From: Nonomuraea solani
GTDB taxonomy: Bacteria > Actinomycetota > Actinomycetes > Streptosporangiales > Streptosporangiaceae
Length of the DNA: 64,000 nt
Reading direction: 5' to 3'
Assembly (NCBI RefSeq): GCF_900108335.1
Contig: NZ_FNVT01000026.1
Coordinates: 62,001-126,000 of the forward strand
Notes under the pieces: generated by a model
What the model was told of the DNA's origin: nothing
The model's database searches: none
What the model saw: the letters and a program-made list of their open reading frames with translations, nothing else
Part shown: positions 44,011 through 52,671 of the stretch, piece by piece
How positions within the stretch are numbered: the first letter of the stretch is position 1
Layout: each line of letters begins with the position of its first letter
Program-made: the position numbers and the translations under genes

Positions 44011-44985
44011 CTACAGGCTGCTGGACAGCTCGCCGGTCTGGAGGGCCTGGTGGAGGGCGGTTTCGGCGCGCTGTCGGCGCTTGAGCGCGGTGCAGTAGAG
44101 CAGGCCGCGGCGGCGGCAGTAGGAGCTGAGCGCGATGCCCTCCAGCCGGGTGGCGGCGATCAGTTCCGCCTCCTGCTCGGTGATGATCTGCTGGGCGACG
44201 GCTTGGGCCAGGAGCAGGTCCGGGTGGCCGGTCGGGTAGGCGAGCGTCCGCTGGTGGCCGCCTTCGGCCCGGTCGGTGAGGTCAGGGTCGGCCAGCGGGT
44301 GCGGCTGGCCGGTGGCGTGGGCGCGCAGGACGGCAATGCGGGTCAGCCGCGACAGCCGCAGCAGCGGGTGTGACCAGGTCAGATTCACCCGGCACAGGGC
44401 TTGCATGTAGGCCGCCAGGACGTCGGCTTCCAGGTCCTCACGGTCCATCCGTTCGGCTGGGATGGTGTCGGCGAGCGCTGCGATGAGGCGGCGCAGCATC
44501 GGGATGGCCAGGGTGACGGCGGCGACCATCCACGCTCCTCGCTGGGTGCGGGCCTGCTCGATGAGGTGCCGCCACACGTGGTCGCGGGTGGTGCGGGAGC
44601 AGGACGGGTGCAGCAGCATCGCGCGCAGCTCGTGGAGCGGGATCAGCCGGGCCGGAAGCTCGTGCCCGAGCAGTGCGCCGTCGGCCGACAGCGGGTCCGG
44701 GCCGCGCATGAGCAGGTTGAAGGCGTGCTCGGCCGCATCCAGCGGCAGCGCCCCGCCCAGACCCAGATGGGCGTCGAGGAGATCGGACGCCTGGCTGTGG
44801 TGCGCGTCGTCTGCGTCGAGGCCGCCGGTGGACAGCGCTTCAGCCGGGGCCGGGCGGGTCCTGGGCAGGTGGGGCGGGGTCGGGCCGGTAGCGGCCGGAC
44901 GGTCGGCGGCTGGGCCGGTGATGGTCTCGCTGGCGCTGGCCGCATCGGTGGTGTCGGTGGCGAGGCGGATCGAAGGGTGAGACAA
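44011..44985 (-). CDS. Sigma-factor-like or HTH protein of the element
   Basis: About 324 aa from TTG 44985 behind GGGAGC; GTG 45036 would add 17 residues. A mid-region helical block (TRDHVWRHLIEQARTQRGAW; RLIAALADTIPAERMDREDL) and a C-terminal block (ITEQEAELIAATRLEGIALS, then YCRRRGLLYCTALKRRQRAE) resemble sigma-70 regions 2 and 4, but the match is loose. It precedes the transfer operon on the same strand, so it is a good candidate for its activator. A 15-bp repeat lies about 150 bp upstream of its start and upstream of the next gene. Confidence 0.5.
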   Translation of the reverse strand: MSHPSIRLATDTTDAASASETITGPAADRPAATGPTPPHLPRTRPAPAEALSTGGLDADDAHHSQASDLLDAHLGLGGALPLDAAEHAFNLLMRGPDPLSADGALLGHELPARLIPLHELRAMLLHPSCSRTTRDHVWRHLIEQARTQRGAWMVAAVTLAIPMLRRLIAALADTIPAERMDREDLEADVLAAYMQALCRVNLTWSHPLLRLSRLTRIAVLRAHATGQPHPLADPDLTDRAEGGHQRTLAYPTGHPDLLLAQAVAQQIITEQEAELIAATRLEGIALSSYCRRRGLLYCTALKRRQRAETALHQALQTGELSSSL

Positions 44986-45136
44986 GGCGACGCTCCCGAG
45001 AAGGCGTGGTCGGTTCGGACGTCGCCATGGCGCCACAGCGCCCAGACAGAAACCGGGCAGGAACCGGGCAGGAAATGATCAGACATCGGGCACGGCAAAG
45101 ATCACTCCAGCTTCCGGTCACGCTCCGAACCCACGG

Positions 45137-45151
45137 GTGACCTGCGAAAAC
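45137..45151. repeat. 15-bp direct repeat, copy 1 (GTGACCTGCGAAAAC)
   Basis: Identical to 45920-45934. It sits upstream of the sigma-like gene start. A weaker copy (TTGACCTGCGGTAA) lies near 45226. Confidence 0.65.
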
Positions 45152-45353
45152 ACTGAGGAGTGGGAGTTTGCGCCCGTCGAGAAGCACGAAGACAGGATCC
45201 AGGGCATCGAACTAAGAAAACAGCCTTGACCTGCGGTAATGCGATGACGCCGAGATTTTCGGGGTCAAGGTTGCGTCAAAGCGCTGGACCGGAGCCCGAA
45301 CCCCGTGACATGCCCTGGATTGCCGCTGCGGGGATCGGCCTGCGCCGGGCCGC

Positions 45354-45776
45354 TCAGAGGCTGTCCCCAGGGCCGGACGGCCGGGTGGGAAAGGTGCTGG
45401 GCGCGCTGGTGCGGAGCATGCGCTCTTCGGCCTGGGCGCCGGCGATGACGGCCGAGACGGCTTCGGCGGAACGGCGGGCCGCCAGCTCCCGGACCTCCTG
45501 AGGTGGGTCGCGGTCATCAATGATGATGAGCGTTCCGTCGTCGGCGGCGTGGGTCCGGACCTTCCAGCCGAGCCGGCGTCCGGCCGTCCGCGCGGCTCGT
45601 CGGACTTCGGCCGCCTCACCCGCATCCCCCAGTTCGGCTACCGCGTCGCGGGTGAGGACGAGCTGGCCGTAGAAGCCGCGGTACTCCGGCTTGAGGCAGG
45701 CCGACATCATCGCCTCGATCTGTGCGACGAGCTTGGCGAAGCGGCGTTCGGCCAGTTCGTCCTTCTGGCGCGGCAT
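45354..45776 (-). CDS. Element hypothetical protein
   Basis: A 140-aa protein from ATG 45776 behind GGGAGGCG. It is Ala/Arg/Glu-rich and helical (LVAQIEAMMSACLKPEYRGF; VSAVIAGAQAEERMLRTSA) with a short strand region (DGTLIIIDDRDPP). I recognise no domain. An identical 15-bp repeat lies about 145 bp upstream of this gene and upstream of the sigma-like gene, suggesting shared control. The 45777-46361 interval has no other gene. Confidence 0.6.
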   Translation of the reverse strand: MPRQKDELAERRFAKLVAQIEAMMSACLKPEYRGFYGQLVLTRDAVAELGDAGEAAEVRRAARTAGRRLGWKVRTHAADDGTLIIIDDRDPPQEVRELAARRSAEAVSAVIAGAQAEERMLRTSAPSTFPTRPSGPGDSL

Positions 45777-45886
45777 GCTGATCGCCTCCCGCTCATGGCA
45801 CGCCTCGGTGTGTCCTCATCTCAGGGTAGGTCGCACGGGGTCAACGGCGGGCGGGTGCCCGTGATGGAGCCGGTGACGGACATTGC

Positions 45887-45913
45887 CCGGAAACTGTCCG
45901 GAAACTGTCCGGA
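45887..45913. repeat. Tandem 11-bp repeat (CCGGAAACTGT x2 plus partial third)
   Basis: CCGGAAACTGT occurs twice in tandem and is followed by CCGGA. It lies directly beside the second 15-bp repeat, so this block is a likely protein-binding site or iteron cluster. Confidence 0.6.
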
Positions 45914-45919
45914 GCGGCT

Positions 45920-45934
45920 GTGACCTGCGAAAAC
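45920..45934. repeat. 15-bp direct repeat, copy 2 (GTGACCTGCGAAAAC)
   Basis: Identical to 45137-45151 and located upstream of the 45776 start. Confidence 0.65.
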
Positions 45935-46361
45935 GTGCTTCGTTGGTGAGGTGTCGCGGGCCGGAGATGCGGGAGTGTGGGCGCCGGCCCGGCTGACTGG
46001 CCAGCCCGGCCTGCACGTCTCCGTACGGGCCGGATCCCCCTCCCGGCATCCGACCCGTACGCCGCAACATTATCTGCGTGACTATTTGAATGCGAAGAGT
46101 GAACAGCTTAGGTGGGGTGCAGAAAATCGTCCTTCCAGGCGTGGTACAGCCTCGATGGTCTGGCGAGTGGCTGACCGGCACGTTCGCCCACAGCCTGTGG
46201 ATGAGAAGCCGGGAGCCCCCGAGCGGCGGTGCCCGGCGGGGGCATGGCACGGACTGGTATTGCCGAACCTTTGCTGGACGGCTTGTCCTAACTCGGGTCT
46301 CGCGGCAGGTATTTGGAATAGTGACAGGGATCGGTAGCCCGGCACTTCGGGCCACACCCAC
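45935..46361. other. 427-bp intergenic region
   Basis: Located between divergent genes. Part of it is AT-richer (near 46065-46100), compatible with promoters. I see no supported gene. Confidence 0.4.
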
Positions 46362-47378
46362 ATGACCGAATCCACCACCACCTCAACCGCTTCCACCACT
46401 GCCAACTCCGGCGCCGCTACCGGGCCTGCCGGGTCTGCCACGCCCGGCTCCTCATCCATCGCATCCGAGCCGGACGCCCGGCTCCGTGAGCCCGGCCTCC
46501 GGCTGGCTCGGGAGGCTCAGGATGCGGGTCGAGGGCACCTGCCGCTGTCGGTGTGGCTGGCCGCAGCCGACACCGAAGCAGCCGCGACCTGCCCGGCGGG
46601 CTGCTGTCATCCGGTCAGCGGCCCGCTGGCCCGCCACCTCATCGCCGCCTGCGCCCGCCTCGGCGAGACCGTCGTCCACCTCGGCGCGAGCGACCACCAG
46701 CTCGTCTCGGCCGCGCTAACCGCAGGCTGCCTGCCGGTGGCCGTCTTCACCGACGCCACCCGCGCGGGCGTGTCCTGGACCTGCCTGGCCCGCACTCACC
46801 CCAATTATGACCTGGAGGTCACCGAACTACGCATCACCGACCCCGGCGATGACTCCCCGATGCTGGCCGACCTGGCGGGCGGTGCAGGGCTGGTCGTGGC
46901 CGAGCAGACCTGCCGCCAGCCCCTGCTCCCGTCCACCGGCCGACCGGACTCTGAGGCCGGAGGCGAGGTCTTCGACGTCACCGGTGCGGCGGAACTGGTC
47001 AAGCCGGATGGCCATCTGGCCCTGATCACCGGCCTGCACCGGGAGGGTGGTGTGGTCGACCCGGTGCCGGAGATCATCGCCCGCGCCCGCGCTGCGGGGC
47101 TGGTGTATCTGCAGCACATCATCGCCCTGCGGCATCCCGCTCGGGGCGAGCGCATCGACCCGGTTCTGTCCCGCCGCACCCAGACGGCGATCGAGGAGAT
47201 GTCGGGGTGCGCCGGGTTGCCGGCCAGCGCTCGCGTGCACAGTGACGTGCTCATCTTCACCAAGCCGAAGTCGTCCGCAGGTTCACGGGAACTGAAGGGT
47301 TCTCCGCACGAACCCGAGGGTCGGGGGCTGAGCTGTGCGCCGGTGGAGTCTTCGGTTCAGGGCGGGGGTGAGCGTTGA
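46362..47378 (+). CDS. Degenerate DNA-methyltransferase-like protein (pseudoenzyme partner)
   Basis: A 338-aa protein. After a 40-residue Ser/Thr-rich head the fold order parallels the methyltransferase encoded next: ARHLIAACARLGETVVHLGA where the partner has the SAM motif VVDPMCGIGTT, LVKPDGHLALITGLHREG where the partner has LLRPGGVAAITVRPYR, and VHSDVLIFTKPK where the partner has AHEDLLVFRRPQ. The catalytic SPPY motif is absent. Both proteins end with AGSR-x-LK. It is most likely a catalytically dead copy that could form a heterodimer. Its stop overlaps the partner's start. Confidence 0.65.
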   Translation: MTESTTTSTASTTANSGAATGPAGSATPGSSSIASEPDARLREPGLRLAREAQDAGRGHLPLSVWLAAADTEAAATCPAGCCHPVSGPLARHLIAACARLGETVVHLGASDHQLVSAALTAGCLPVAVFTDATRAGVSWTCLARTHPNYDLEVTELRITDPGDDSPMLADLAGGAGLVVAEQTCRQPLLPSTGRPDSEAGGEVFDVTGAAELVKPDGHLALITGLHREGGVVDPVPEIIARARAAGLVYLQHIIALRHPARGERIDPVLSRRTQTAIEEMSGCAGLPASARVHSDVLIFTKPKSSAGSRELKGSPHEPEGRGLSCAPVESSVQGGGER

Positions 47379-48274
47379 TGGCCGGGGTGACGACGTCGGT
47401 GTGGGCGACGGGGCAGCGGCCGTCGCGGGTGCAGCGCGCGGGCCGGTATGTGCCGGAGTCGATGCGGCATCCGGGCAAGATGCTGCCCTCGATCGCCGCC
47501 AAGGTGATCGCGACCTACACGGGTCCGGGGGAGTTGGTGGTCGATCCGATGTGCGGGATCGGCACCACCCTGGTCGAAGCTGCCCATCTCGGCCGACATG
47601 CCGCGGGCGTGGAGTACGAGGAGCGGTGGGCGCGCCTGGCGGTCGCCAACCTCGGCCACGCTCGCGCGCAGGGGGCGCCCGGTGTCGGGCGGGTGGTGGC
47701 CGGGGACTCCCGGCACATCGCCCGGCTGCTGCCCGACCTGGTAGGGCGGGCGGCGCTGGTGCTGACCTCGCCTCCGTACGGGGCGGCCACGCACGGGCAC
47801 ATCCGCTCTACCCGCGACACCGGACAGCCGGGCGTACGCAAGTGGAACCAGCGCTACTCGGCCGATCGCGCCAACCTGGCCCACCAGCAGCTCCCGCAGC
47901 TCCTGGACGGGTTCGGCCGCATCCTGGCTGGCTGCGCGCAGCTGCTGCGGCCGGGCGGCGTGGCGGCGATCACGGTGCGGCCGTACCGGGTGCGGGGTGA
48001 GCTGGTGGACCTGCCCGGCCATGTCCACCGGCTGGCGGAGGCGGCCGGTCTGGTGTTCGCCGATCGCATCGTGTGCCTGCTGTGCGGCCTCGGCGACGGC
48101 CGGCTGCTGAACCGGGCCTCGTTCTTCCAACTGCACGAGGCGCGTAAGGCGTGGGCGCGCGGGGTGCCGATTCACGCCGTCGCCCATGAGGACCTGCTCG
48201 TGTTCCGCCGGCCGCAAGAGCCCGCGGGTTCACGAAAGCTGAAGGCTCTTCGAGCGGAGTGCGAGTTGGAGTAG
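47378..48274 (+). CDS. DNA methyltransferase (N4-cytosine/N6-adenine type)
   Basis: About 298 aa from ATG 47378 (TTG 47375 is an alternative), overlapping the upstream stop. SAM motif I is VVDPMCGIGTTLVEAAHLG; catalytic motif IV is LTSPPYGAATHG. A target-recognition region follows, and a conserved HEDLLVFRRP end. The family methylates an amino group of cytosine or adenine in DNA. It has no restriction partner nearby, so it probably protects the element from host restriction or marks its DNA. The DNA specificity is unknown. Confidence 0.8.
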   Translation: MAGVTTSVWATGQRPSRVQRAGRYVPESMRHPGKMLPSIAAKVIATYTGPGELVVDPMCGIGTTLVEAAHLGRHAAGVEYEERWARLAVANLGHARAQGAPGVGRVVAGDSRHIARLLPDLVGRAALVLTSPPYGAATHGHIRSTRDTGQPGVRKWNQRYSADRANLAHQQLPQLLDGFGRILAGCAQLLRPGGVAAITVRPYRVRGELVDLPGHVHRLAEAAGLVFADRIVCLLCGLGDGRLLNRASFFQLHEARKAWARGVPIHAVAHEDLLVFRRPQEPAGSRKLKALRAECELE

Positions 48275-48589
48275 CGCGGATCGTTTCCGGCGTCCTGGCC
48301 CGCAATTCGGGCCGGGCGCTGGGGCGCGGCGTGAACCTGCGGATTTTGGCTTGACGCGGGACGTGGAGGCGGGCGTCGATACCGCCGTCACCGGCCCGTC
48401 CGCACCGGAACCCCGTGGTGATGGGGCTGTGGCCGCCCGTCCATGAACGGCCGGTCACACCCCGGCCCGGGGGCCGGGCGGCGCCGGGTCGGTGGCGTAG
48501 CACCCACACAGCCCGCCATGGCCATACGGACCCGCGCATCCCGCGCGGCCCGTGCCGCGCCCTGTTCATCAACGTCACGGAGGTGATGC
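48275..48589. other. 315-bp region upstream of the excisionase gene
   Basis: It contains the likely promoter of the xis-int unit; TTGACG near 48351 with a CGATAC-like element about 19 bp later is only a weak promoter match. No gene. Confidence 0.35.
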
Positions 48590-48871
48590 ATGACCAGCAG
48601 TACAAGCCCAACCGGCCACCCGGCTCAGCAGGAGCCGGAGGTGATCAGTCTGCTCGCGGCCGGTCGGTTGCTTGGCCTGAGCCGTTCCACGATCTACCGC
48701 CTCGCCAAGGCAGGCGCGTTTCCGTGCCGGGTGCTGCGCATCGGCGGCCGGTACGCGGTGCCGGTACGCGGGCTGCGGGCGCTACTCGACCACACCAACC
48801 TCGACCACATCAACGAGGACGGCATCAACGAGGACGGCCCCAACAGCCGCCCGACACCAGAGAAGGGATGA
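48590..48871 (+). CDS. Excisionase/MerR-type HTH protein
   Basis: A 93-aa protein from ATG 48590 behind GGAGGTG. The AlpA/Xis-type winged helix is clear: VISLLAAGRLLGLSRSTIYR, then LAKAGAFPCRVLRIGGRYAV. The acidic tail repeats NEDGINEDG. Its stop overlaps the integrase ATG (ATGA), the usual arrangement of a recombination directionality factor with its integrase. Confidence 0.85.
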   Translation: MTSSTSPTGHPAQQEPEVISLLAAGRLLGLSRSTIYRLAKAGAFPCRVLRIGGRYAVPVRGLRALLDHTNLDHINEDGINEDGPNSRPTPEKG

Positions 48872-50574
48872 CCACGATGGCCAAAGACCCGAACACCACG
48901 GCGGGCAGAGAGTTGAACGTCGCCAAGGGCACCACGTTCAAGATCTGCTCGTGTATCGACCCGGTGACCGGCAAGAACATCAGCAAGAGCTGCCCCAAGC
49001 TGCGCCGCACCCACGGAGACGGAGGCGGCGGCAGGTGGAGCAGCACCCACGGCACCTGGGGCTACCAGCTCGAACTCCCAGCGAACGCCGACGGCAAGCG
49101 GCGCAACCCGCTGCGGCGCAGCGGGTTCGCCACGCTGGAGGATGCCGAGGCCGAGCTGGACCACGCCCGCGGTCTGCTCGCTCTCGACGCCGATCCGGCC
49201 GTGCGGCGGCAGATCACCAAGCTGATGCTGTCGGTCTTCAAGGACACCAAGCGGTTGCCCGACCTGGAGGAGGTGCGGCGTAAGGTCCGCACCCGCCAGG
49301 ATCTGAACCGGCACGTCACGGTGGCGGAGTGGCTGGAGGAGTTCCTCAAGCGCAAGCGCGCGATCGAGGCGACCACGAAACGGTCGTACGAGTCTCACGT
49401 GCGGCTCTACCTGAAGCCGTATCTGGGGGAGATTCGGCTGGATCGGCTGCGCGTGTCGGACATCGCGGGCATGTTCGATGCGATCGAGGAGTTCAACGAC
49501 ATCATCGCCACCGAACGCGCCAGCGGCGACCCCGCCCGCATCACCTCGGTCCGGTACCGGCGTCCGGTCGGGCCGACCACCCTGCATCGCATCCGGGCGA
49601 CGTTGCGGCACGCGTTGAACATCGCGATCAGCCAGGACCGGCTGCTGGACTTCAACCCCGCCGCCGTGGTCGAGTTGGCTCCCGCCGTCCGCCCCAAGCC
49701 GGTCATCTGGACCGAGGAGAAGGTCACCCAGTGGCGCAAGGACCACGCCGGGCACCTGGACCGGCTCAAGTGGGCCCGTGAGGGCAAACGGGTTGACCCG
49801 ATCGCGGCCTACATCGGGGCGGTGCGGCCGTCGCCGGTGATGGTGTGGACGCCCGAGCAGACCTCGGCGTTTCTCGCCTACGCGCGCCGGGATCGGCTGT
49901 TCGCGCTGTACCGGTTGATCGCGGTGCGCGGGTTGCGGCGGGGTGAGGGGGTGGGGGTGCGCTGGCCGGACGTCATCTTCGAGAAGGGGCGGATCGGTGT
50001 GCATTGGCAGATCACCCAGCTTGGCTGGGACCCGATCCAGGGCACTCCGAAGACCGACGCCAGCGACCGCGAGATCGCCGTCGACGCCGACACGATGGCG
50101 ATCCTGAAGGAACACAAGAAGCGCCAGACGGCAGAGCGGCTGGCCGCGGGCGAAGACTGGATGGACTCCGGGTTCGTCTTCACCGACGAGATCGGCCGTC
50201 CGCTGCACCCGCAGCACGTGACCGACCGCTTCTACTGGCTGTGCTACCAAGCCGGCCTGCCACCGATCCGGCTCCACGACCTCCGCCATGGTGCGGCCAC
50301 CGCGATGCTCGCCGCCGGGGTGGACATCAAGATCGTGCAGGAGACCCTCGGGCATAAATCCTCGGCCTTCACGCGCGACACGTATACCAGCGTCTACCCC
50401 GAAGCCGCCGCCGCGGCGGCAGAAGCGACCGCCGCCTTGCTCGCCGCTCAACCGCTTCCCGCGCCGTCGTCGATGCCGCCGGGGCTACGCGCAGCGAAGT
50501 CTGGCGTAGACGATGGGCCGGGAAAGGGCGGCGGGTCGGTGATTGCTCTGCCGCCAGCACGACGGCCACGCTGA
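48868..50574 (+). CDS. Site-specific tyrosine recombinase (integrase)
   Basis: A 568-aa protein from ATG 48868. An N-terminal Arm-type domain and SAM-like core-binding domain (VAEWLEEFLKRKRAIEATTK) precede the catalytic domain. The active-site residues are Arg357 in GLRRGE, His470 and Arg473 in HDLRHG, His496 in LGHKSS and Tyr506 in DTYTSV. All are present, so it should be active. The insertion GLRRGEGVGVRW is normal. It would integrate and excise the conjugative element; I could not identify its attachment site. Confidence 0.9.
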   Translation: MTTMAKDPNTTAGRELNVAKGTTFKICSCIDPVTGKNISKSCPKLRRTHGDGGGGRWSSTHGTWGYQLELPANADGKRRNPLRRSGFATLEDAEAELDHARGLLALDADPAVRRQITKLMLSVFKDTKRLPDLEEVRRKVRTRQDLNRHVTVAEWLEEFLKRKRAIEATTKRSYESHVRLYLKPYLGEIRLDRLRVSDIAGMFDAIEEFNDIIATERASGDPARITSVRYRRPVGPTTLHRIRATLRHALNIAISQDRLLDFNPAAVVELAPAVRPKPVIWTEEKVTQWRKDHAGHLDRLKWAREGKRVDPIAAYIGAVRPSPVMVWTPEQTSAFLAYARRDRLFALYRLIAVRGLRRGEGVGVRWPDVIFEKGRIGVHWQITQLGWDPIQGTPKTDASDREIAVDADTMAILKEHKKRQTAERLAAGEDWMDSGFVFTDEIGRPLHPQHVTDRFYWLCYQAGLPPIRLHDLRHGAATAMLAAGVDIKIVQETLGHKSSAFTRDTYTSVYPEAAAAAAEATAALLAAQPLPAPSSMPPGLRAAKSGVDDGPGKGGGSVIALPPARRPR

Positions 50575-50595
50575 CCTCCGGGAGGTAGCCGTAGT

Positions 50596-50625
50596 GGGGA
50601 GGCAGGTCGGCCGACCTGCCTCCCC
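50596..50625. terminator. Perfect 30-bp palindrome after the integrase gene
   Basis: GGGGAGGCAGGTCGG and its exact complement meet without a loop, 22 bp past the integrase stop. It is a strong hairpin, probably the integrase terminator. Confidence 0.75.
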
Positions 50626-50654
50626 GACCGTCCTGCCGCAACCTTTCTGTGTTG

Positions 50655-50930
50655 TCAGGGGGGTCGAGGCCACCTGTCCAGCCAGATGTCGATGATCGGG
50701 TTGTCCGGCTGGTTGCACTGCCCGGCGTGCTCGCTCAGCAGGTGGTCCCAAACGGCGCGTGCCTGCGGATACCGGCCCCGTGCTGTTTCCTCACGGTCGC
50801 CGGAGCAGGAGCGTCGCAGAACCAGATAGTGTCCGCCTTGGCAGGCGAACTCCAGTGCGCCACATCGGCATGCGCCTCTGGTCCGAGGCGGTTGGCCGGT
50901 TGAGCTGTGATACGGCTCCCACTTGATCAC
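50655..50930 (-). CDS. Small Cys-containing hypothetical protein, paralogue of 10465-10782
   Basis: A 91-aa protein. GACRCGALEFACQGGHYLVL and REETARGRYPQA match the pattern in the protein at 10465-10782. It is convergent with the integrase, with the 30-bp palindrome between them. The function is unknown; the C-x-C and C-x-G-G spacing could bind a metal. Confidence 0.6.
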   Translation of the reverse strand: MIKWEPYHSSTGQPPRTRGACRCGALEFACQGGHYLVLRRSCSGDREETARGRYPQARAVWDHLLSEHAGQCNQPDNPIIDIWLDRWPRPP

Positions 50931-51362
50931 GGTGTTTCGTCTCGACGGTCAGCGCCGCCCACGACCGGATACGGATCCGCCACCAAGCGACGGCCCAACG
51001 GCGTGCTCCTTCCTGATGCTGAGAGGGCCGGCCAGGTGAGACGGAGGCCACAGCCGTGCACGTGGCGCAGAAGCGCATCCGTACCGGGCTGCGTCCGTGG
51101 ACACAACCCGTCCGCGCGGCGAGGCAGGTCGGTGGCGGGGAAGGTCATACCGCCGTCTGAAGCCCTCCCGGTCCGGCACCCAGGTGCGCGACTTTGAGGA
51201 TTACTGGCACGGCCGCCGCCAACTGACCGCCTGACAGGTGTGTCTCTGATCACCACTGCGCCCTTCACCGCCCCGGCCGCCGTCGATGCATCACCGGGGC
51301 CGCCGGACGGTGGGCATCCGTACGCCGAGAATGGGGCGTCGGCCGTGTCGCGTTGAGCGGGG
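50931..51362. other. 432-bp region without a supported gene
   Basis: Only overlapping Arg/Pro-rich frames occur. One frame ends with EDYWHGRRQLTA before a TGA at 51232-51234 and looks like the tail of a decayed gene, but nothing upstream supports a full CDS. It may include a junction of the element. Confidence 0.35.
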
Positions 51363-51668
51363 CTACGCGGCGCTCGGGGATGTTGTGGCCAGGACGTAGC
51401 GGATGCGCTCGGCGGCTGTTGCGAGCTGGGCGACGTCGGTGATCGGTGCGTTCCAGGACCACCAGAACAGCCATTGATCGTCCCTCGGCCTGACGGAGAT
51501 GGTCTCCGTCAGGGTGGTGGCTTCGGGGTTGATCACACGCAGACGCGGTAGCCGGTCGTCCTGGGTGAGCAGGCGAGCGTGCAGTCCGAAGCTCTGCAGC
51601 GCTTCCTGCAGGTTGCCGAGGTGGGTGGCGGCTTCGGCGGCGACAGCGGGGGTGATGGGGTTGGGCAT
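51363..51668 (-). CDS. Hypothetical protein, 101 aa
   Basis: The start is ATG 51668 behind GGAGTC. The sequence is a tidy alpha/beta pattern: AVAAEAATHLGNLQEALQSF, LRVINPEATTLTETISVRPR, QWLFWWSWNAPI, LATAAERIRYVLATT. It could be a small immunity or DNA-associated protein of the SMI1-like size class, but no family is recognised. A small membrane-protein gene lies upstream on the same strand. Confidence 0.55.
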   Translation of the reverse strand: MPNPITPAVAAEAATHLGNLQEALQSFGLHARLLTQDDRLPRLRVINPEATTLTETISVRPRDDQWLFWWSWNAPITDVAQLATAAERIRYVLATTSPSAA

Positions 51669-51721
51669 GGCTGACTCCGAAAGGTGGTGGATGGTTGCTG
51701 GGGAGGGGGAGGGCCTGCTGT

Positions 51722-51973
51722 TCACGGGGTGGGCGGGGAGGGCGGCTGTGGGCGTTCGGGATGTGGCCGGTTGCGGTGGGCGGCTCGCCGTGCCTGGTAG
51801 ACCGCCCGCAGGGTGGCTACGAGGCAGGCGATCAGCAGGCCCACCACCAGGGCTTGAGTGATCGGCTTGGTCACACTGGCCGGGGCCAGCAGGACGAAGG
51901 CGACGTAGCCGGCGGTCAACAGCAGCGCCAGCACGCTGATCATCTTCGAACGGGACACGACGAAGGACTCCAT
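51722..51973 (-). CDS. Small two-helix membrane protein
   Basis: An 83-aa protein with two hydrophobic segments (MISVLALLLTAGYVAFVLLA and LVVGLLIACLVATLRAVYQA) and a Pro/Arg-rich cytoplasmic tail. Residue 11 (MISV) is an alternative start. It is probably in an operon with the 101-aa gene downstream. The function is unknown. Confidence 0.55.
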   Translation of the reverse strand: MESFVVSRSKMISVLALLLTAGYVAFVLLAPASVTKPITQALVVGLLIACLVATLRAVYQARRAAHRNRPHPERPQPPSPPTP

Positions 51974-52020
51974 TCACGGGGGAAGCGGCATCCGGGGGAG
52001 GCCGCTCAAGCTGCGTGGGA

Positions 52021-52511
52021 TCAGAGGTCGAACAGCGGATATGAGCAGCCCGGTGCCGGACGTGTCGGCGGTGCCAGAGCAGAGCGGCCCCAAAGCCACT
52101 CGGCTCCAGGGGAGAACCATGTGACGATCACTGGCGCGGGGACAGTGCCAGGGGCGGCGGTGATCCCGTCGGCGATGTGGCGGGCAACCTTCCGACCGGT
52201 CTCAACGCCTTGCCCAGACCGTCCGGCTTCGTCCGCTGTAGGCCGTCGAGCCCGACGAGCAGTTGCGTGGCCAGCGCGTACTCCAACACCCGGAACGCCT
52301 CCAAGGGAACCTGCACGGCGTGCTGGACCACGACGACCTTTCGCGCGGCGGCGGTCCGGTACACATCCGCCACGACCCCGTAGGGCTCTGTGGCCCGTGC
52401 GGTGTAGACATACGACTCCGAGCCCAGCCACGGGCACCACACGAGCGCTCGCGGGATGCACCCCCGGCAGGTTGGCGGCGCGTGGGTGACCTGCCGGCCG
52501 CAACCCGTCAT
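52021..52511 (-). pseudogene. Hypothetical protein gene with a one-base deletion
   Basis: The first frame begins at ATG 52511 and reads well (SYVYTARATEPYGVVADVYR, EAFRVLEYALATQLLVGLDG) to about KPDGLGKA. The natural continuation, VETGRKVARHIADGITAAPG then VIVTWFSPGAEWLWGRSA, lies in the next frame and ends at 52021. One base is missing near 52205. The protein would be about 163 aa and of unknown family. Confidence 0.55.
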
Positions 52512-52671
52512 GCCCGGAGGTTCGGGCAGTGGTTCTGTAAGCGAGTTGCGACAGCGTTCGTAGGTCAGCCGTACCCGTCAGTCGCCTCAGCGTGCGGGCA
52601 TGCGGCGAGCTGATAGGCCACGCTCTCGCCGTCGTACGCCGTCACGTACGGCACCACCCTCGTGCGGCTGC

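Noticed and set aside
50575..50660. An attachment site in a tRNA 3' end next to the integrase gene
   Set aside because: I see no tRNA-like sequence or T-loop motif there, and no matching direct repeat at a left boundary.
51121..51234. A possible gene tail ending EDYWHGRRQLTA
   Set aside because: No start, ribosome site or homologous upstream sequence; too short to support as a gene.
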